Shown here piece by piece: positions 27,955 to 35,986 of a stretch of DNA of 64,000 nt. The notes below the pieces were generated by a model. It searched no databases. It saw nothing but the letters and a program-made list of their open reading frames with translations, and was not told the DNA's origin. The DNA is from Pseudonocardia hierapolitana (GTDB lineage Bacteria; Actinomycetota; Actinomycetes; Mycobacteriales; Pseudonocardiaceae), in NCBI RefSeq assembly GCF_007994075.1, contig NZ_VIWU01000001.1, forward strand, positions 7,936,001-8,000,000, in the 5' to 3' direction. Position 1 is the first letter of the stretch. Each line of letters begins with the position of its first letter. Position numbers and translations under genes: made by a program.

Positions 27955-27980
27955 CCCAACGAAACGAGTGTTTCGTTGGG
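27955..27980. promoter_or_regulatory. Perfect 11-base-pair hairpin in AT-rich intergenic DNA
   Basis: CCCAACGAAAC and GTTTCGTTGGG are exact complements around a 4-base loop. They lie about 75 bases upstream of the coiled-coil gene and 105 bases upstream of the phosphotransferase gene, which point away from each other. A further GGTTGGCGTTT/AACCAACGCC near-match lies next to it (27928-27957). Likely an operator or 5-prime leader structure. Confidence 0.5.
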
Positions 27981-28086
27981 ACAGAGCCCGCTGCGGAGCC
28001 CTCCGGGCCATGGGGGGTGGCGCCGGGCAGCGGGACGCAGTCGGTCGCGCGATAACCCGGCGACATCGGTGGTCAGCCGCGCGAAC

Positions 28087-28833
28087 ATGGCCGACGTGGA
28101 CGAGGTCGAGGTCGTCGTCGCCCATCACGAACGCGCGACCCTGCGCGTCGGCGACGTGTTCCTGAAGGTCGATGGTGATCGGACGCGCACCGACGTCGAG
28201 GTCGAGGCGATGGCCATGGCGCCGATCCCGACTCCGCAGGTTCTGTGGTGGAAGCCGCCCGTGCTGGCGCTCGCCGCCGTCCCCGGGAGGGCACTCGGCC
28301 GCCTCGGCGAGCCGTCGATCGCGTCGTCGGCGGCGTGGGCCGCGGCGGGTGCCGCCGCACGGACGCTGCACGACGCGCCGCTGCCGCCATGGCCCGGTCG
28401 GAGCGTCGACGAGATCGCATCGGACCTCGACGACGAGTGCGAGTGGCTCGTCGCGTCCGGCGTCCTTCCCGCCGACGTGGTCACCCGCAACCGCCGGATC
28501 GCCGAGGCCGCGCTCCGCCCGTGGACACCGGTGTTCACGCACGGCGACCTGCAGATCACCCACGTGTTCGCCGACGGTGACGAGATCACCGGTGTGATCG
28601 ACTGGTCCGAGGCGGCCCAGGGCGATGCCCTTTTCGACCTCGCCACCTTGACGCTCGGACACGAGGAGCGCCTCGGCGACGTCGTGGCCGGCTACGGCAC
28701 CGACGTCGACCTCGACGTGATCCGCGCGTGGTGGTCGTTGCGCAGCCTGCTGGCGGCCCGTTGGCTGGTCGAGCACGGCTTCGACCCGTCCTCGCCGGGC
28801 TGCGAGTTCGACGTGCTGAGATCCCGGATGTGA
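28087..28833 (+). CDS. Aminoglycoside phosphotransferase (APH)-fold kinase
   Basis: This 248-residue protein-kinase-like phosphotransferase has the catalytic loop THGDLQITHVF (H152) and metal-binding GVIDWSEAAQGDALFDLATL (D172). The N-terminal lobe is short, with VFLKVDGD supplying the ATP-contacting Lys. The APH group phosphorylates small molecules such as aminoglycosides, choline or homoserine; the substrate cannot be told. ATG at 28087 is used; sequence upstream in frame is antisense to the coiled-coil gene. Confidence 0.83.
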   Translation: MADVDEVEVVVAHHERATLRVGDVFLKVDGDRTRTDVEVEAMAMAPIPTPQVLWWKPPVLALAAVPGRALGRLGEPSIASSAAWAAAGAAARTLHDAPLPPWPGRSVDEIASDLDDECEWLVASGVLPADVVTRNRRIAEAALRPWTPVFTHGDLQITHVFADGDEITGVIDWSEAAQGDALFDLATLTLGHEERLGDVVAGYGTDVDLDVIRAWWSLRSLLAARWLVEHGFDPSSPGCEFDVLRSRM

Positions 28834-28873
28834 GGCGGCACGAGGCGCGTGCCGTCCTGCCGGGCGAGGGCCG

Positions 28874-30292
28874 TCAGGGGCCTGCGAGGACCGCGCGTGC
28901 GGCAGCGGCCCCCTGGACGGCCAGCCCCGGGATGCTCGAGGTGATGAACGGGCCGCCCCCGGCCAGGTCTCCCACGAGATGCATGCGCGGGTCGGCCGGA
29001 AGGAGGCCTCCGGACGGATGCCGGGCGGCCACGCCCATGCCGACCAGGTCGTCCGCGAGCCCCGCCGCGGACGCGGGGACGGCGTGCGGGGACGGGTTCA
29101 CGGCGTTGACGACGACGTCGGCGTGCCGTCCGCCGTGTGCGGTCTCGACGGCGAACCGTCCGTCGTCCCGGGTGATGTCGCGTACTCCGGCGAGCAGCTC
29201 CAGCTGACCCGCGTCGAACAGCTGCAGCAGCCGTACGGCGTTCGTCGGGATCATCGGGGAGGCGACGCTGATCGCGGTCCGGGCCTGGGCGCGCAGCCGG
29301 TCCCGATCCCGTTCCGGCAGCAGCCGCCACGCGAACGGGCCGACGGTGTGTGCGGCTGTCTGCAGCACCCGGCGGCCGATCTCGGGGGCGGTGATCGCGG
29401 CGATCTGGCGCCGCAGGCGGGCCACCGGGTCCTCGGTACGGGCGGCACGCAGGTCGGCGATCAGCGCGTCGAGGTCCTCGCCCGCGTCCGACATCTCCTC
29501 GCGCAGCAGTCCGGCGAGGTGGTCGAGGGCGATCTCGCCGTCACGTGCCAGCGCCCCGACCCGCTCGACGGTCAGGTGCTGCGGCCGGTGAGCGGTCGGC
29601 CGTTGCCAGACGTGCGGGAGCATGCCGGTGCGCGACAGCAGGCTGATCCGCCCGGTGTGACCCCGCGCGGCGAGCGAGACGACCACGTCCACGGCGGTCA
29701 GGCCGCTGCCGATCACGGCGACGTCGCTGTCGGGCGGCACGTCGTCGAGGGTTCGTGCGAGCGGGTAGGGGTCGCCGACGAATCCCGGAGCACCATCGAG
29801 CCGGTAGTGGTCGTGGGGCGTGCCGCCACCGACGCACAGCGCGACCTGGCCGACGACGTGCTCGCGGCCGTCGCCGGTGCGCAGTGCCAGGCGTCCCGCG
29901 GCGTGGGCCGCTCCGACCACGGGCGCGGGGACGACGTCCGCCTGCCAGCCGCGTTCCCGCAGGTCCGCGATCGCCTTCTCGGCCGTGTGCTCCAGGTACT
30001 CGCCGTACCGGGCGCGCGGGACGAGCGGTCTGCCGATCCCCGGGTCCACGTACGCGTCGTCCCCCGCGCCCAGCCACGAGGCGTAGTGCTCGAAGTCGCC
30101 CTCGCGGATCGACATGATGACGGGCGGGGCGTTGACCAGCACCGAGTCCAGGTCCGGCGCGTACGGGCGGCCCCGCCACAGGTGCGGGGACGGCTCGAAC
30201 ACCGTCACGGCCCCCGGCGTTTCCGCTTCCCTCGCCAGTGCGTCCAGCAGTCCGACGGCGGCCGCGCCGCCTCCGATGATCCCGATGTCCAT
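28874..30292 (-). CDS. FAD/NAD(P)-binding oxidoreductase
   Basis: This 472-residue flavoprotein has an N-terminal dinucleotide fold GIIGGGAAAVGLLDAL (4-19), a second nucleotide site VAVIGSGLTAVDVVVSLAARG (about 190-210, here in two blocks VAVIGSGLTA and VDVVVSLAARG) and the GDLAGGGPFITSSIPG FAD-contact region near 446-461. It belongs to the FAD-NAD(P)-binding (NAD_binding_9) group, whose members include putative hydroxyacylglutathione-linked and ornithine-hydroxylase-like enzymes. The substrate is unknown. ATG at 30292 begins directly at the Rossmann fold; a 12-residue longer start is possible. It is divergent from a LuxR regulator. Confidence 0.8.
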   Translation of the reverse strand: MDIGIIGGGAAAVGLLDALAREAETPGAVTVFEPSPHLWRGRPYAPDLDSVLVNAPPVIMSIREGDFEHYASWLGAGDDAYVDPGIGRPLVPRARYGEYLEHTAEKAIADLRERGWQADVVPAPVVGAAHAAGRLALRTGDGREHVVGQVALCVGGGTPHDHYRLDGAPGFVGDPYPLARTLDDVPPDSDVAVIGSGLTAVDVVVSLAARGHTGRISLLSRTGMLPHVWQRPTAHRPQHLTVERVGALARDGEIALDHLAGLLREEMSDAGEDLDALIADLRAARTEDPVARLRRQIAAITAPEIGRRVLQTAAHTVGPFAWRLLPERDRDRLRAQARTAISVASPMIPTNAVRLLQLFDAGQLELLAGVRDITRDDGRFAVETAHGGRHADVVVNAVNPSPHAVPASAAGLADDLVGMGVAARHPSGGLLPADPRMHLVGDLAGGGPFITSSIPGLAVQGAAAARAVLAGP

Positions 30293-30435
30293 GCCGAGAG
30301 ACTCGGCGTCGCCGGGCCGTCCCCCCATCCCGCCGTCGCGGGTGTTCTCGCCGGGAATGACCCCCTCGTTCGAGGGGTTGGCGCGAGGAGGCCGGCCCCG
30401 CATGCTCGACGACGCGGCCGATCACGGGAGGACCG

Positions 30436-31524
30436 ATGGGTGGACGACCCCGAGGCGCGGAGGTGCTGGCCGCGGCCGAGCGGGCGACGAACGCCGCAGG
30501 CATGTTCGCCCGGGTGTCGGCGCGGCTGCGGCACGTGGTGCCGCACGACGCGGCGGTGTGGGCGGCCACGGATCCCGAGACCGGGCTGATCACGGCGCCG
30601 ATGGTGGTGGAGGGCCTCGGCGACCGCGAGCGGTGCGCCGAGTACTGGGAGAGCGAGCTCCTGGACGAGAACGTCCTCCCGTTCCGGGATCTGGCCATGG
30701 CTCAGGTCCCCGCAGCCGGGCTTCGCGCCGTCACGGGCGACCTGCCCGCCCGCTCCGCGCGGTACCGGCGGTTGCTCCAGCGCCAGGGCGTGCACGACGA
30801 GCTGCGCGGAGTCGTGCGCGCGGGAGGTCGCTCCTGGGCCGTGGTGAGCCTGTTCCGCACGGGCGGGCGCGCGTTCGGCCAGGACGAGGTCGATCTCGTC
30901 GCCTCGCTGTCCCGACCGCTGGCCACCCGGCTCCGGCGCCTCGCCCGCCCGTCCTGGCTCGAGCCGCTACCGGATGCGCCGGGTCCCGGACTGATCGTCT
31001 TCGACCAGTACGGCGCGGCGACGTCGATCAACGACGAGGCCCGCGAGCACCTGGCCTGCCTCCCCCACGGTCCGTCCATCCCGTCCGCGCTCGGCGTGCG
31101 GATGCCGATCTGGATCGTCGGTACGGCCCTGCAGGCGCGGGCGATCGCGAAGGGGCGCGACCGGGGCGGGGCGCGCACGCGCATCCGCACGACCCAGGGC
31201 CGCTGGCTGGTCTGTCATGCCTCCGCCCTCACCGGCCCGGGCGGGCGGCCCGGGCCCATCGCGTTGGTGCTCGAGCCCGCCTCCGCGGGTGATCTGGCCG
31301 TGCTCGTGGCCGAGGCGTACGAGCTGACGCCGCGCGAGCTGCAGGTCGCCCAGGAGATCGCGCGCGGGCTGCCCACCGGGGAGATCGCCGCCCGCCTCGT
31401 CATCTCGCCGCACACGGTCCGCGACCACATCAAGGCGATCTTCGAGAAGACGGCGGTCTCCAGCCGCGGCGAGCTGGTCGGGCGGCTGTTCGCCGAGCAC
31501 TACTGGCCGCGCGCCCGGAACTGA
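30436..31524 (+). CDS. LuxR family transcriptional regulator with GAF-like sensor
   Basis: This 362-residue regulator has an N-terminal GAF-like sensory region (about 20-170), a PAS-like linker and a C-terminal LuxR helix-turn-helix. The latter reads ELTPRELQVAQEIARGLPTG and then SPHTVRDHIKAIFEKTAV (about 295-340). No receiver domain is present, so activation is by ligand, not phosphorylation. It is divergent from the FAD enzyme with about 140 bases between starts, making that gene the likely target. Confidence 0.88.
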   Translation: MGGRPRGAEVLAAAERATNAAGMFARVSARLRHVVPHDAAVWAATDPETGLITAPMVVEGLGDRERCAEYWESELLDENVLPFRDLAMAQVPAAGLRAVTGDLPARSARYRRLLQRQGVHDELRGVVRAGGRSWAVVSLFRTGGRAFGQDEVDLVASLSRPLATRLRRLARPSWLEPLPDAPGPGLIVFDQYGAATSINDEAREHLACLPHGPSIPSALGVRMPIWIVGTALQARAIAKGRDRGGARTRIRTTQGRWLVCHASALTGPGGRPGPIALVLEPASAGDLAVLVAEAYELTPRELQVAQEIARGLPTGEIAARLVISPHTVRDHIKAIFEKTAVSSRGELVGRLFAEHYWPRARN

Positions 31525-31560
31525 CCGGCCCAGCTTCAGGAGCCCTGAAGGCTGGTCTAG

Positions 31561-31579
31561 GCTTCAGTCTTACTGAAGC
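31561..31579. promoter_or_regulatory. TetR-type operator upstream of the HD-domain gene
   Basis: GCTTCAGTcttACTGAAGC is a 19-base palindrome with exact 8-base arms, 11 bases before the ATG of the HD gene. A related imperfect dyad (CCAGCTTCAGG to CTGAAGGCTGG) lies just upstream at 31530-31555. A TetR regulator binding site is likely; the C-terminus of a TetR gene remains at 32237-32368. Confidence 0.6.
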
Positions 31580-31589
31580 TGGAGGGGCG

Positions 31590-32330
31590 ATGGACGATTA
31601 CCGGGACCTGCCGTTCCCGCGGACCGGGCTGGCTGTCGACGCGATGCGCTTCGCCAGGAGCATCACGGAGCCCGCGATCTTCAACCACAGCATGCGCACC
31701 TACCTGTACGGGCGCTTCCTCGGCGAGGCGCAAGGGCTGCTGCCCGACCGCGACTACGACGACGAACTGCTGTTCCTGGGCTGCGTGCTGCACGACGCAG
31801 GGCTCAGCGACCGGGGCAACGGCGACCAGCGCTTCGAGCTCGACGGCGCCGACCTCGCGGCCACCTGGCTCACCGAGCACGGGCTGGCCCCGGAGAAGGT
31901 CGAGATCGTGTGGGACGCCATCGCCCTGCACCTGTGCTTCGAGATCGCCATGCGCAAGCGTCCGGAGGTCGCACTCGTGACCGCAGGGGCCGGCTACGAC
32001 CTCGGGGCCGGCGGCCCGGAACCACCCGCCGGCTACGCCGACCACGTGCACGCCGCGCTGCCCCGGCTGCACGCCGCGGCGGCGCTGCACGACGCGATCG
32101 TGGACCAGGCGCTCGCCAAGCCGCACAAGGCGCCGCCGTACACGGTGCCGGGCGAACTCGTCCGGCAGACGACCGGGCAGGTCTGGCCCACATGGCGCGA
32201 GCTCATGGAGGAGTCCGGCTGGAACGACTACGACGGCTACCCCGACGCGCGTGATCGACCGGCCTCGTCGGGGCGCAGCGCGTCCAGGATCAGCGCGAGC
32301 CCGAACTCGAACTCGGCGGCGAAGTCGTAG
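31590..32330 (+). CDS. HD-domain phosphohydrolase-like protein
   Basis: This 246-residue protein of the HD superfamily has FNHSMRTYLYG supplying the first His (about residue 34). GCVLHDAGLSD (about 66-76) is the HD pair, followed by DAIALHLC. Such actinomycete proteins resemble cyanamide hydratase/HD hydrolases. ATG is preceded by GGAGGGGCG. The last 35 or so residues run over the antisense TetR remnant and may not be native, so the original stop could have been lost. A promoter operator lies at 31561. Confidence 0.8.
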   Translation: MDDYRDLPFPRTGLAVDAMRFARSITEPAIFNHSMRTYLYGRFLGEAQGLLPDRDYDDELLFLGCVLHDAGLSDRGNGDQRFELDGADLAATWLTEHGLAPEKVEIVWDAIALHLCFEIAMRKRPEVALVTAGAGYDLGAGGPEPPAGYADHVHAALPRLHAAAALHDAIVDQALAKPHKAPPYTVPGELVRQTTGQVWPTWRELMEESGWNDYDGYPDARDRPASSGRSASRISASPNSNSAAKS

Positions 32331-32368
32331 CCCGACCCGATGGCGTGCCGGGTGTGAGCTCCGCTGAC
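32237..32368 (-). pseudogene. Remnant of a TetR regulator C-terminus
   Basis: About 43 codons read HAIGSGYDFAAEFEFGLALI and then LDALRPDEAGRS before a TAG stop. FEFGLxLILDxL is the characteristic end of TetR/AcrR C-terminal domains. No DNA-binding domain or start is found upstream in this frame. The fragment converges on the HD gene and overlaps its 3-prime end. It is probably the last part of the regulator that once bound the 31561 operator. Confidence 0.6.
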
Positions 32369-32678
32369 CGGCCTGTTCGCGGCGCTTCGGTACGCGGCGT
32401 TGTTCGCCCTCCTCGCCGCGAGGAGGCGGTCGTCCGGACCGGTCGTGCGGGGCGTGACGCAGGCCGCGCTCCTGGCGGTGGCGACGTGGCTCGCCTCGAT
32501 GGTGTTCGCCGTCGCCCTCGACCGCGCCGGGTGGCTGCTGCGCGCTCTCGCCCACCGCGGGACGACCTCGTCCGCGACACCCGTCTCGTCCTGATCGGTG
32601 TCACATCGGCGCGCCCCGTCTCGTCCTCCTCACGACACCGCGCGACCGCGCGGCACGCCGAGACCCCGAGGAGCGACC
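32369..32678 (+). other. Degenerate spacer with a short hydrophobic reading frame
   Basis: A frame of about 64-75 codons ending at 32594 encodes AALFALLAARRR, then TQAALLAVATWLASMVFAVA, resembling one or two membrane helices. A TTG at 32400 is the only plausible start and no ribosome site precedes it. It may be the remains of a deleted membrane protein gene next to the TetR fragment. Confidence 0.3.
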
Positions 32679-33143
32679 GTGCTCGACCACGACCTGCGGC
32701 GCCGGATCCTGCCGGTGCAGAACAAGCTGCTCAACCCGCTGGTTGCCTGGCTGATCGCCCGTGGGCTCGAGCCGCCCACGTACGCCGTGCTCGAGACCGT
32801 GGGACGGCGCACGGGCCGGGTGCGGCGGGTCCCGGTGGCCAACGGCCTGGACGGCGACACCTTCTGGTTGATCGCGGCGCTCGGCGAGCGGAGCGCGTAC
32901 GTGCGCAACCTGCGCGCCGACCCGCGGGTGCGGATCAAGGCGCGCCCGGCGCGGCTGCGCGACGGGCTGCGTAGCCGCTGGCGGACGGGCACCGCACACC
33001 CGCTGCCCGACGACGACGCCCGCGCCCGGCACCGCGCCCTCGGGCGCGGCCGGCCCGGGTACCGGCTCGACGGCGTGCTGCTGCGGGCGCTCGCGGACGG
33101 CGACATGCTCACGGTCCGGATCGACCTCGACCCCGAGGGATGA
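32679..33143 (+). CDS. F420H2-dependent nitroreductase-family (DDN-like) oxidoreductase
   Basis: This 154-residue split-barrel protein of the deazaflavin-dependent group has ETVGRRTGRVRRVPVANGLDG (shown in the family as the F420 phosphate-binding stretch, about 39-58), FWLIAALGERSAYVRNLRA and ADPRVRIKARP. Members reduce nitro compounds or enones with F420H2. GTG at 32679 has CCGAGGAGCGACC upstream. Deazaflavin use agrees with the luciferase-like gene at 37210. Confidence 0.85.
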   Translation: MLDHDLRRRILPVQNKLLNPLVAWLIARGLEPPTYAVLETVGRRTGRVRRVPVANGLDGDTFWLIAALGERSAYVRNLRADPRVRIKARPARLRDGLRSRWRTGTAHPLPDDDARARHRALGRGRPGYRLDGVLLRALADGDMLTVRIDLDPEG

Positions 33144-33179
33144 TCAACCGCGGGCCGGCCGTGCCGTACGGTCCTGCGG

Positions 33180-34349
33180 ATGGAGCTGGACCCGCTCGCC
33201 GTGCTCGAAGCCGTCCGCGACCGCTCCCCCGCCATCCCCGCCGTGGACGAGTCGGTCTGGCCCGGCGTCGACGACCCCGAGGTGCTGCGCGCCCAGCTGC
33301 TCGACTGGCTCTCCCAGTACGCCAACGCGGGCACCCGCCGCACGTACGCCTACGCGCTGGGCCTCCCGATCGCGTGGGTCGACCCCACGGACTCCCCGCA
33401 ACGCCCCGGGCCACCGGCGGCCCCGCCGGGCCCGCTGCACGACCTCGCCTGGTTCCGCTGGTGCGCCCGCCGCACGCTCGACCCGCGCGACGCGACCGCC
33501 GGGCACGTCAAGGCGTGGCTGCACGCGCTCGACGCCGCGGGCGCGCAGCGCCGCACGCGGCAGCGGATGCTGTCGACGCTCTCCGCGATGTACGGCCACC
33601 TCGCCGAGACCGGCGTCGTCGCGGCCAACCCCGCGGCGCTCAACCGGGCCCGGCTCGGCCTCTCGTCCAGTGCACGCGACGCGTCCCCGACCGTGCGGCT
33701 CACCGCCGAGCAGCTCAAGGCCCTGCTCATGGCGGCGGCGCGCCTGCCGTACTCACGCAGCCCCCGGCTGGCGCGGCTCTACGCGCTGCGCGCGGTGGCG
33801 GTGGTCGCCCTGCTGACGCTCGGGTTGCGGATCTCCGAGCTCGTCGGCCTCGACCGTGACGACCTCTACCGCACCGGCGGCGACGACGTCCTGCGCGTCC
33901 TGGGCAAGGGCGGCCTGCACCGCGAGGTGTACGTCACCGACCTCGTCCGCGAGGCCCTGGCCGCCTACCTGGCCGAGCGCGACCGCCTCGCCGGCACGGC
34001 CGTGCCCGCCCACCGGGGCCGCACCACGGCGGCCGCCGCCCCGATGATCGCCACCCGCGACGGCGGCCGCTGCTCCCGCGTCGACCTCTACACGCTGCTG
34101 CGCCGCATCGCCGCCCACGCCGGCCCGGCCCTCGACGGTGTGGCCGAGCGCGTGCACCCGCACGCCCTGCGCCACGCCTACGTCACCATCGCGCTGGAGC
34201 AGGACGCCCGCATCCAGCACGTCCAGGCCGACGTCGGCCACGCCACGATCGCGACCACCCAGCACTACGACAGAGGCCGCCGCACGCGGGAGAACACCGC
34301 GGCCGATCTGGTGGCCGCAGCGATCGCCGCAGCCCCCGACCCACACTAG
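33180..34349 (+). CDS. Tyrosine recombinase / integrase (XerC-like)
   Basis: This 389-residue site-specific recombinase has an N-terminal SAM-like core-binding domain (about 35-160) and a C-terminal catalytic domain. The complete active set is visible: R217 (TLGLRISEL), K243 (GKGG), H328 and R331 (HPHALRHAY), H354 (VGHATIATTQHY) and nucleophile Y363. The catalytic gene is intact. No relaxase, excisionase, tRNA or other element gene is close. It may be a stand-alone recombinase or the last piece of an eroded element. A structured 68-base repeat starts six bases after the stop. Confidence 0.87.
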   Translation: MELDPLAVLEAVRDRSPAIPAVDESVWPGVDDPEVLRAQLLDWLSQYANAGTRRTYAYALGLPIAWVDPTDSPQRPGPPAAPPGPLHDLAWFRWCARRTLDPRDATAGHVKAWLHALDAAGAQRRTRQRMLSTLSAMYGHLAETGVVAANPAALNRARLGLSSSARDASPTVRLTAEQLKALLMAAARLPYSRSPRLARLYALRAVAVVALLTLGLRISELVGLDRDDLYRTGGDDVLRVLGKGGLHREVYVTDLVREALAAYLAERDRLAGTAVPAHRGRTTAAAAPMIATRDGGRCSRVDLYTLLRRIAAHAGPALDGVAERVHPHALRHAYVTIALEQDARIQHVQADVGHATIATTQHYDRGRRTRENTAADLVAAAIAAAPDPH

Positions 34350-34354
34350 AGCCA

Positions 34355-34422
34355 CTTCACACACCCCGGGCGGGCTTCACACAGGGCCGGCCTTGTGTGA
34401 AGCCCGCGCTCGATGTGTGAAG
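34355..34422. repeat. 68-base nested palindrome TTCACACA/TGTGTGAA, copy 1
   Basis: The outer arms are CTTCACACA (34355-34363) and TGTGTGAAG (34414-34422). The inner near-perfect 26-base palindrome centres on GGCCGGCC at 34376-34401. The same design and exact length recur at 61371-61438. The small Cys-protein gene on the opposite strand ends inside it. Confidence 0.85.
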
Positions 34423-34646
34423 TCGGGTTCCTCCCCGTGGGCGACCAGGGCCAGCGCGCACGGCCACTGCGGCGCCCGCCGCGTCTGGCTGGTGCAGCCC
34501 CGGCAGCGGCCCTCCGCGTCGGGGATGTGGAGGGCTCGCAGGCGGTCGCGGACCAGCGGCCAGCCGGTGATGATCTCGGCGGCCTCGCCCATGAGGCGGA
34601 AGTTGCGTTGGGCAGGAGTCTCGTGGCGTCGTGCCGCGGAAGTCAT
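34377..34646 (-). CDS. Small actinobacterial protein with CxxC motif
   Basis: This 89-residue protein has a helical N-terminal part (TPAQRNFRLMGEAAEIITGW, then PLVRDRLRALH) followed by PDAEGRCRGCTSQTRR and WPCALALVA. GRCRGC plus a second WPC cysteine is a pattern seen in short actinomycete proteins that often accompany DUF5753/DUF397 pairs; function is unknown. ATG at 34646 is used. The last 20 or so residues are encoded by the 68-base repeat, so the native C-terminus may have been replaced. It is divergent from the XRE gene. Confidence 0.55.
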   Translation of the reverse strand: MTSAARRHETPAQRNFRLMGEAAEIITGWPLVRDRLRALHIPDAEGRCRGCTSQTRRAPQWPCALALVAHGEEPDFTHRARASHKAGPV

Positions 34647-34770
34647 GGCGGCGAGGGTCCGGACGGACCGCGGAGATCGAGACCGTCGACGCGAGAAGCG
34701 CGGACGCGAAATTCCCGCTCCGAGCTTCTCGTGTGCCACGATCCGTGATCGAGTCGGAGCGGGGGGTCAC

Positions 34771-35613
34771 GTGACGCGGCGCGAGGGTTCGATGGTCCGC
34801 CGGCGGGTGCTGGCCCGCCAGCTGAGGCTGTTGCGCGAACAGGCCGGCCTCACGCTGGAGGAGGCGGCGCCGAAGCTGCATTTCTCGGTGAGCAAGCTCA
34901 GCCGGATCGAGAACGCCCAGGTGGTCATCGACATCCACTGGGTGAAGAGCATGCTCGACCTGTACGACGTGGGCGGGACGCGATGGACCGAGTTCGTGGA
35001 GCTGGCGCAGGAGGCTCTGCAGCCTGGCTGGTGGCGGGCCTACGGGCTGGGCAACAACAGCTACATCGCCTTAGAGACAGAGGCGAGCCGGCTCCAGGAG
35101 TTCACGCTCTCATACGTTCCCGGGATTCTGCAGACGGCTGACTACGCCCGCGCCCTGATGTGCGCCGTCCCGCTGCAGCGCACCGAGGAACAGCTGGAGA
35201 ACGAGGTCGCGGCGCGCATCTACCGCCAGCAAAGGCTCACCTCGGACGACAACCCGCTGGCCGTGATCGCTGTGATCGACGAGTCGACTCTGCACCGCCC
35301 GGTGGGCGGCGCAGAGATCCAGCGCGAGCAGCTCGCACACATCGCGAAGCTCGCGGAGCTCGACACCGTGGCATTGCACGTCCTGCCCACCGCCGTTGGC
35401 GCGCATGCCGCTCTGCCCTCCGGCTTCATGATCCTCAGCTTCGGCGACCTGGACGAGCCGGACATGGCCTACGTCGAGCATTCCCTCGGAGCGTTGAGTC
35501 TTGACAAGGCCGGAGATGTCGCGCGGGCTAGGCTGACGTTCGAGCGTGTGCTGTCCGATGCGCTCGACCCGGCTGAGTCGCTGGCGCTGATCCGTCGGCT
35601 GGCCGGGAGGTGA
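34771..35613 (+). CDS. XRE helix-turn-helix regulator with DUF5753 domain
   Basis: This 280-residue regulator has an N-terminal helix-turn-helix (RQLRLLREQAGLTLEEAAPK, then LHFSVSKLSRIENAQ). The DUF5753 domain, recognised by YVPGILQTADYARALM (about 115-130), fills the rest. GTG 34771 has GGGGGG at suitable spacing; ATG 34792 with GAGGG is equally possible. Proteins of this type, with a downstream DUF397 gene as here, are abundant in actinomycetes (BldB/WhiJ-like pairs) and link to development or toxin-antitoxin-like control. DNA targets are unknown. Confidence 0.88.
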   Translation: MTRREGSMVRRRVLARQLRLLREQAGLTLEEAAPKLHFSVSKLSRIENAQVVIDIHWVKSMLDLYDVGGTRWTEFVELAQEALQPGWWRAYGLGNNSYIALETEASRLQEFTLSYVPGILQTADYARALMCAVPLQRTEEQLENEVAARIYRQQRLTSDDNPLAVIAVIDESTLHRPVGGAEIQREQLAHIAKLAELDTVALHVLPTAVGAHAALPSGFMILSFGDLDEPDMAYVEHSLGALSLDKAGDVARARLTFERVLSDALDPAESLALIRRLAGR

Positions 35614-35634
35614 GCCCGTCCGAAGGAGAAGGCC

Positions 35635-35835
35635 GTGCGCGACGAGGAGCTCCGCTGGTTCACGAGCAGCTTCAGCGGCGGCAACGGCGCCAGCTGCGTC
35701 GAAGTGGCGTTCCTGCCCGATGGGGTGGCGTTGCGTGACACAAAGGATCGCGCCCTGCCTCCGCACCGCTACCCGCCGGCCCGCTGGTCGGAGTTCCTGG
35801 CCGGCGTCCGGGCGGGCGAGTTCGACCGGCACTGA
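35635..35835 (+). CDS. DUF397 domain protein
   Basis: This 66-residue protein shows the DUF397 signature WFTSSFSGGNGASCVEVAF, then VALRDTKDR and a C-terminal W-S-E-F-L-A-G-V-R-A-G-E-F. GTG is preceded by GAAGGAGAAGGCC, 22 bases after the XRE stop, so the two are one operon. DUF397 proteins are thought to act as partners or antagonists of the XRE-DUF5753 regulator. Confidence 0.88.
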   Translation: MRDEELRWFTSSFSGGNGASCVEVAFLPDGVALRDTKDRALPPHRYPPARWSEFLAGVRAGEFDRH

Positions 35836-35893
35836 CCTCGTTTCAGCGGTCGTCTCCGTCCGCTCAACGCCAGTTGCGCGGGAATGCGCCACT

Positions 35894-35915
35894 GGCACAC
35901 CGACTTCGGTGTGCC
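35894..35915. terminator. Hairpin after DUF397 gene
   Basis: GGCACACCGA and TCGGTGTGCC form an exact 10-base-pair stem with a 2-base centre. It lies 59 bases after the DUF397 stop and 72 bases before the AraC start. No T-run follows, so it may be a factor-dependent end or an operator of the AraC gene. Confidence 0.4.
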
Positions 35916-35986
35916 CGTAGCGAATGCGGTCGGCGCACCGGCACCACAATCGGTGTGTGACCACCTTGCCGGGTAGCTGACCGCCG

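Noticed and set aside
26896..28086. A long plus-strand frame running through the coiled-coil gene into the phosphotransferase
   Set aside because: The upstream 397 codons are antisense to the Ala/Glu-rich coiled coil and have no family features; the kinase fold starts at 28087.
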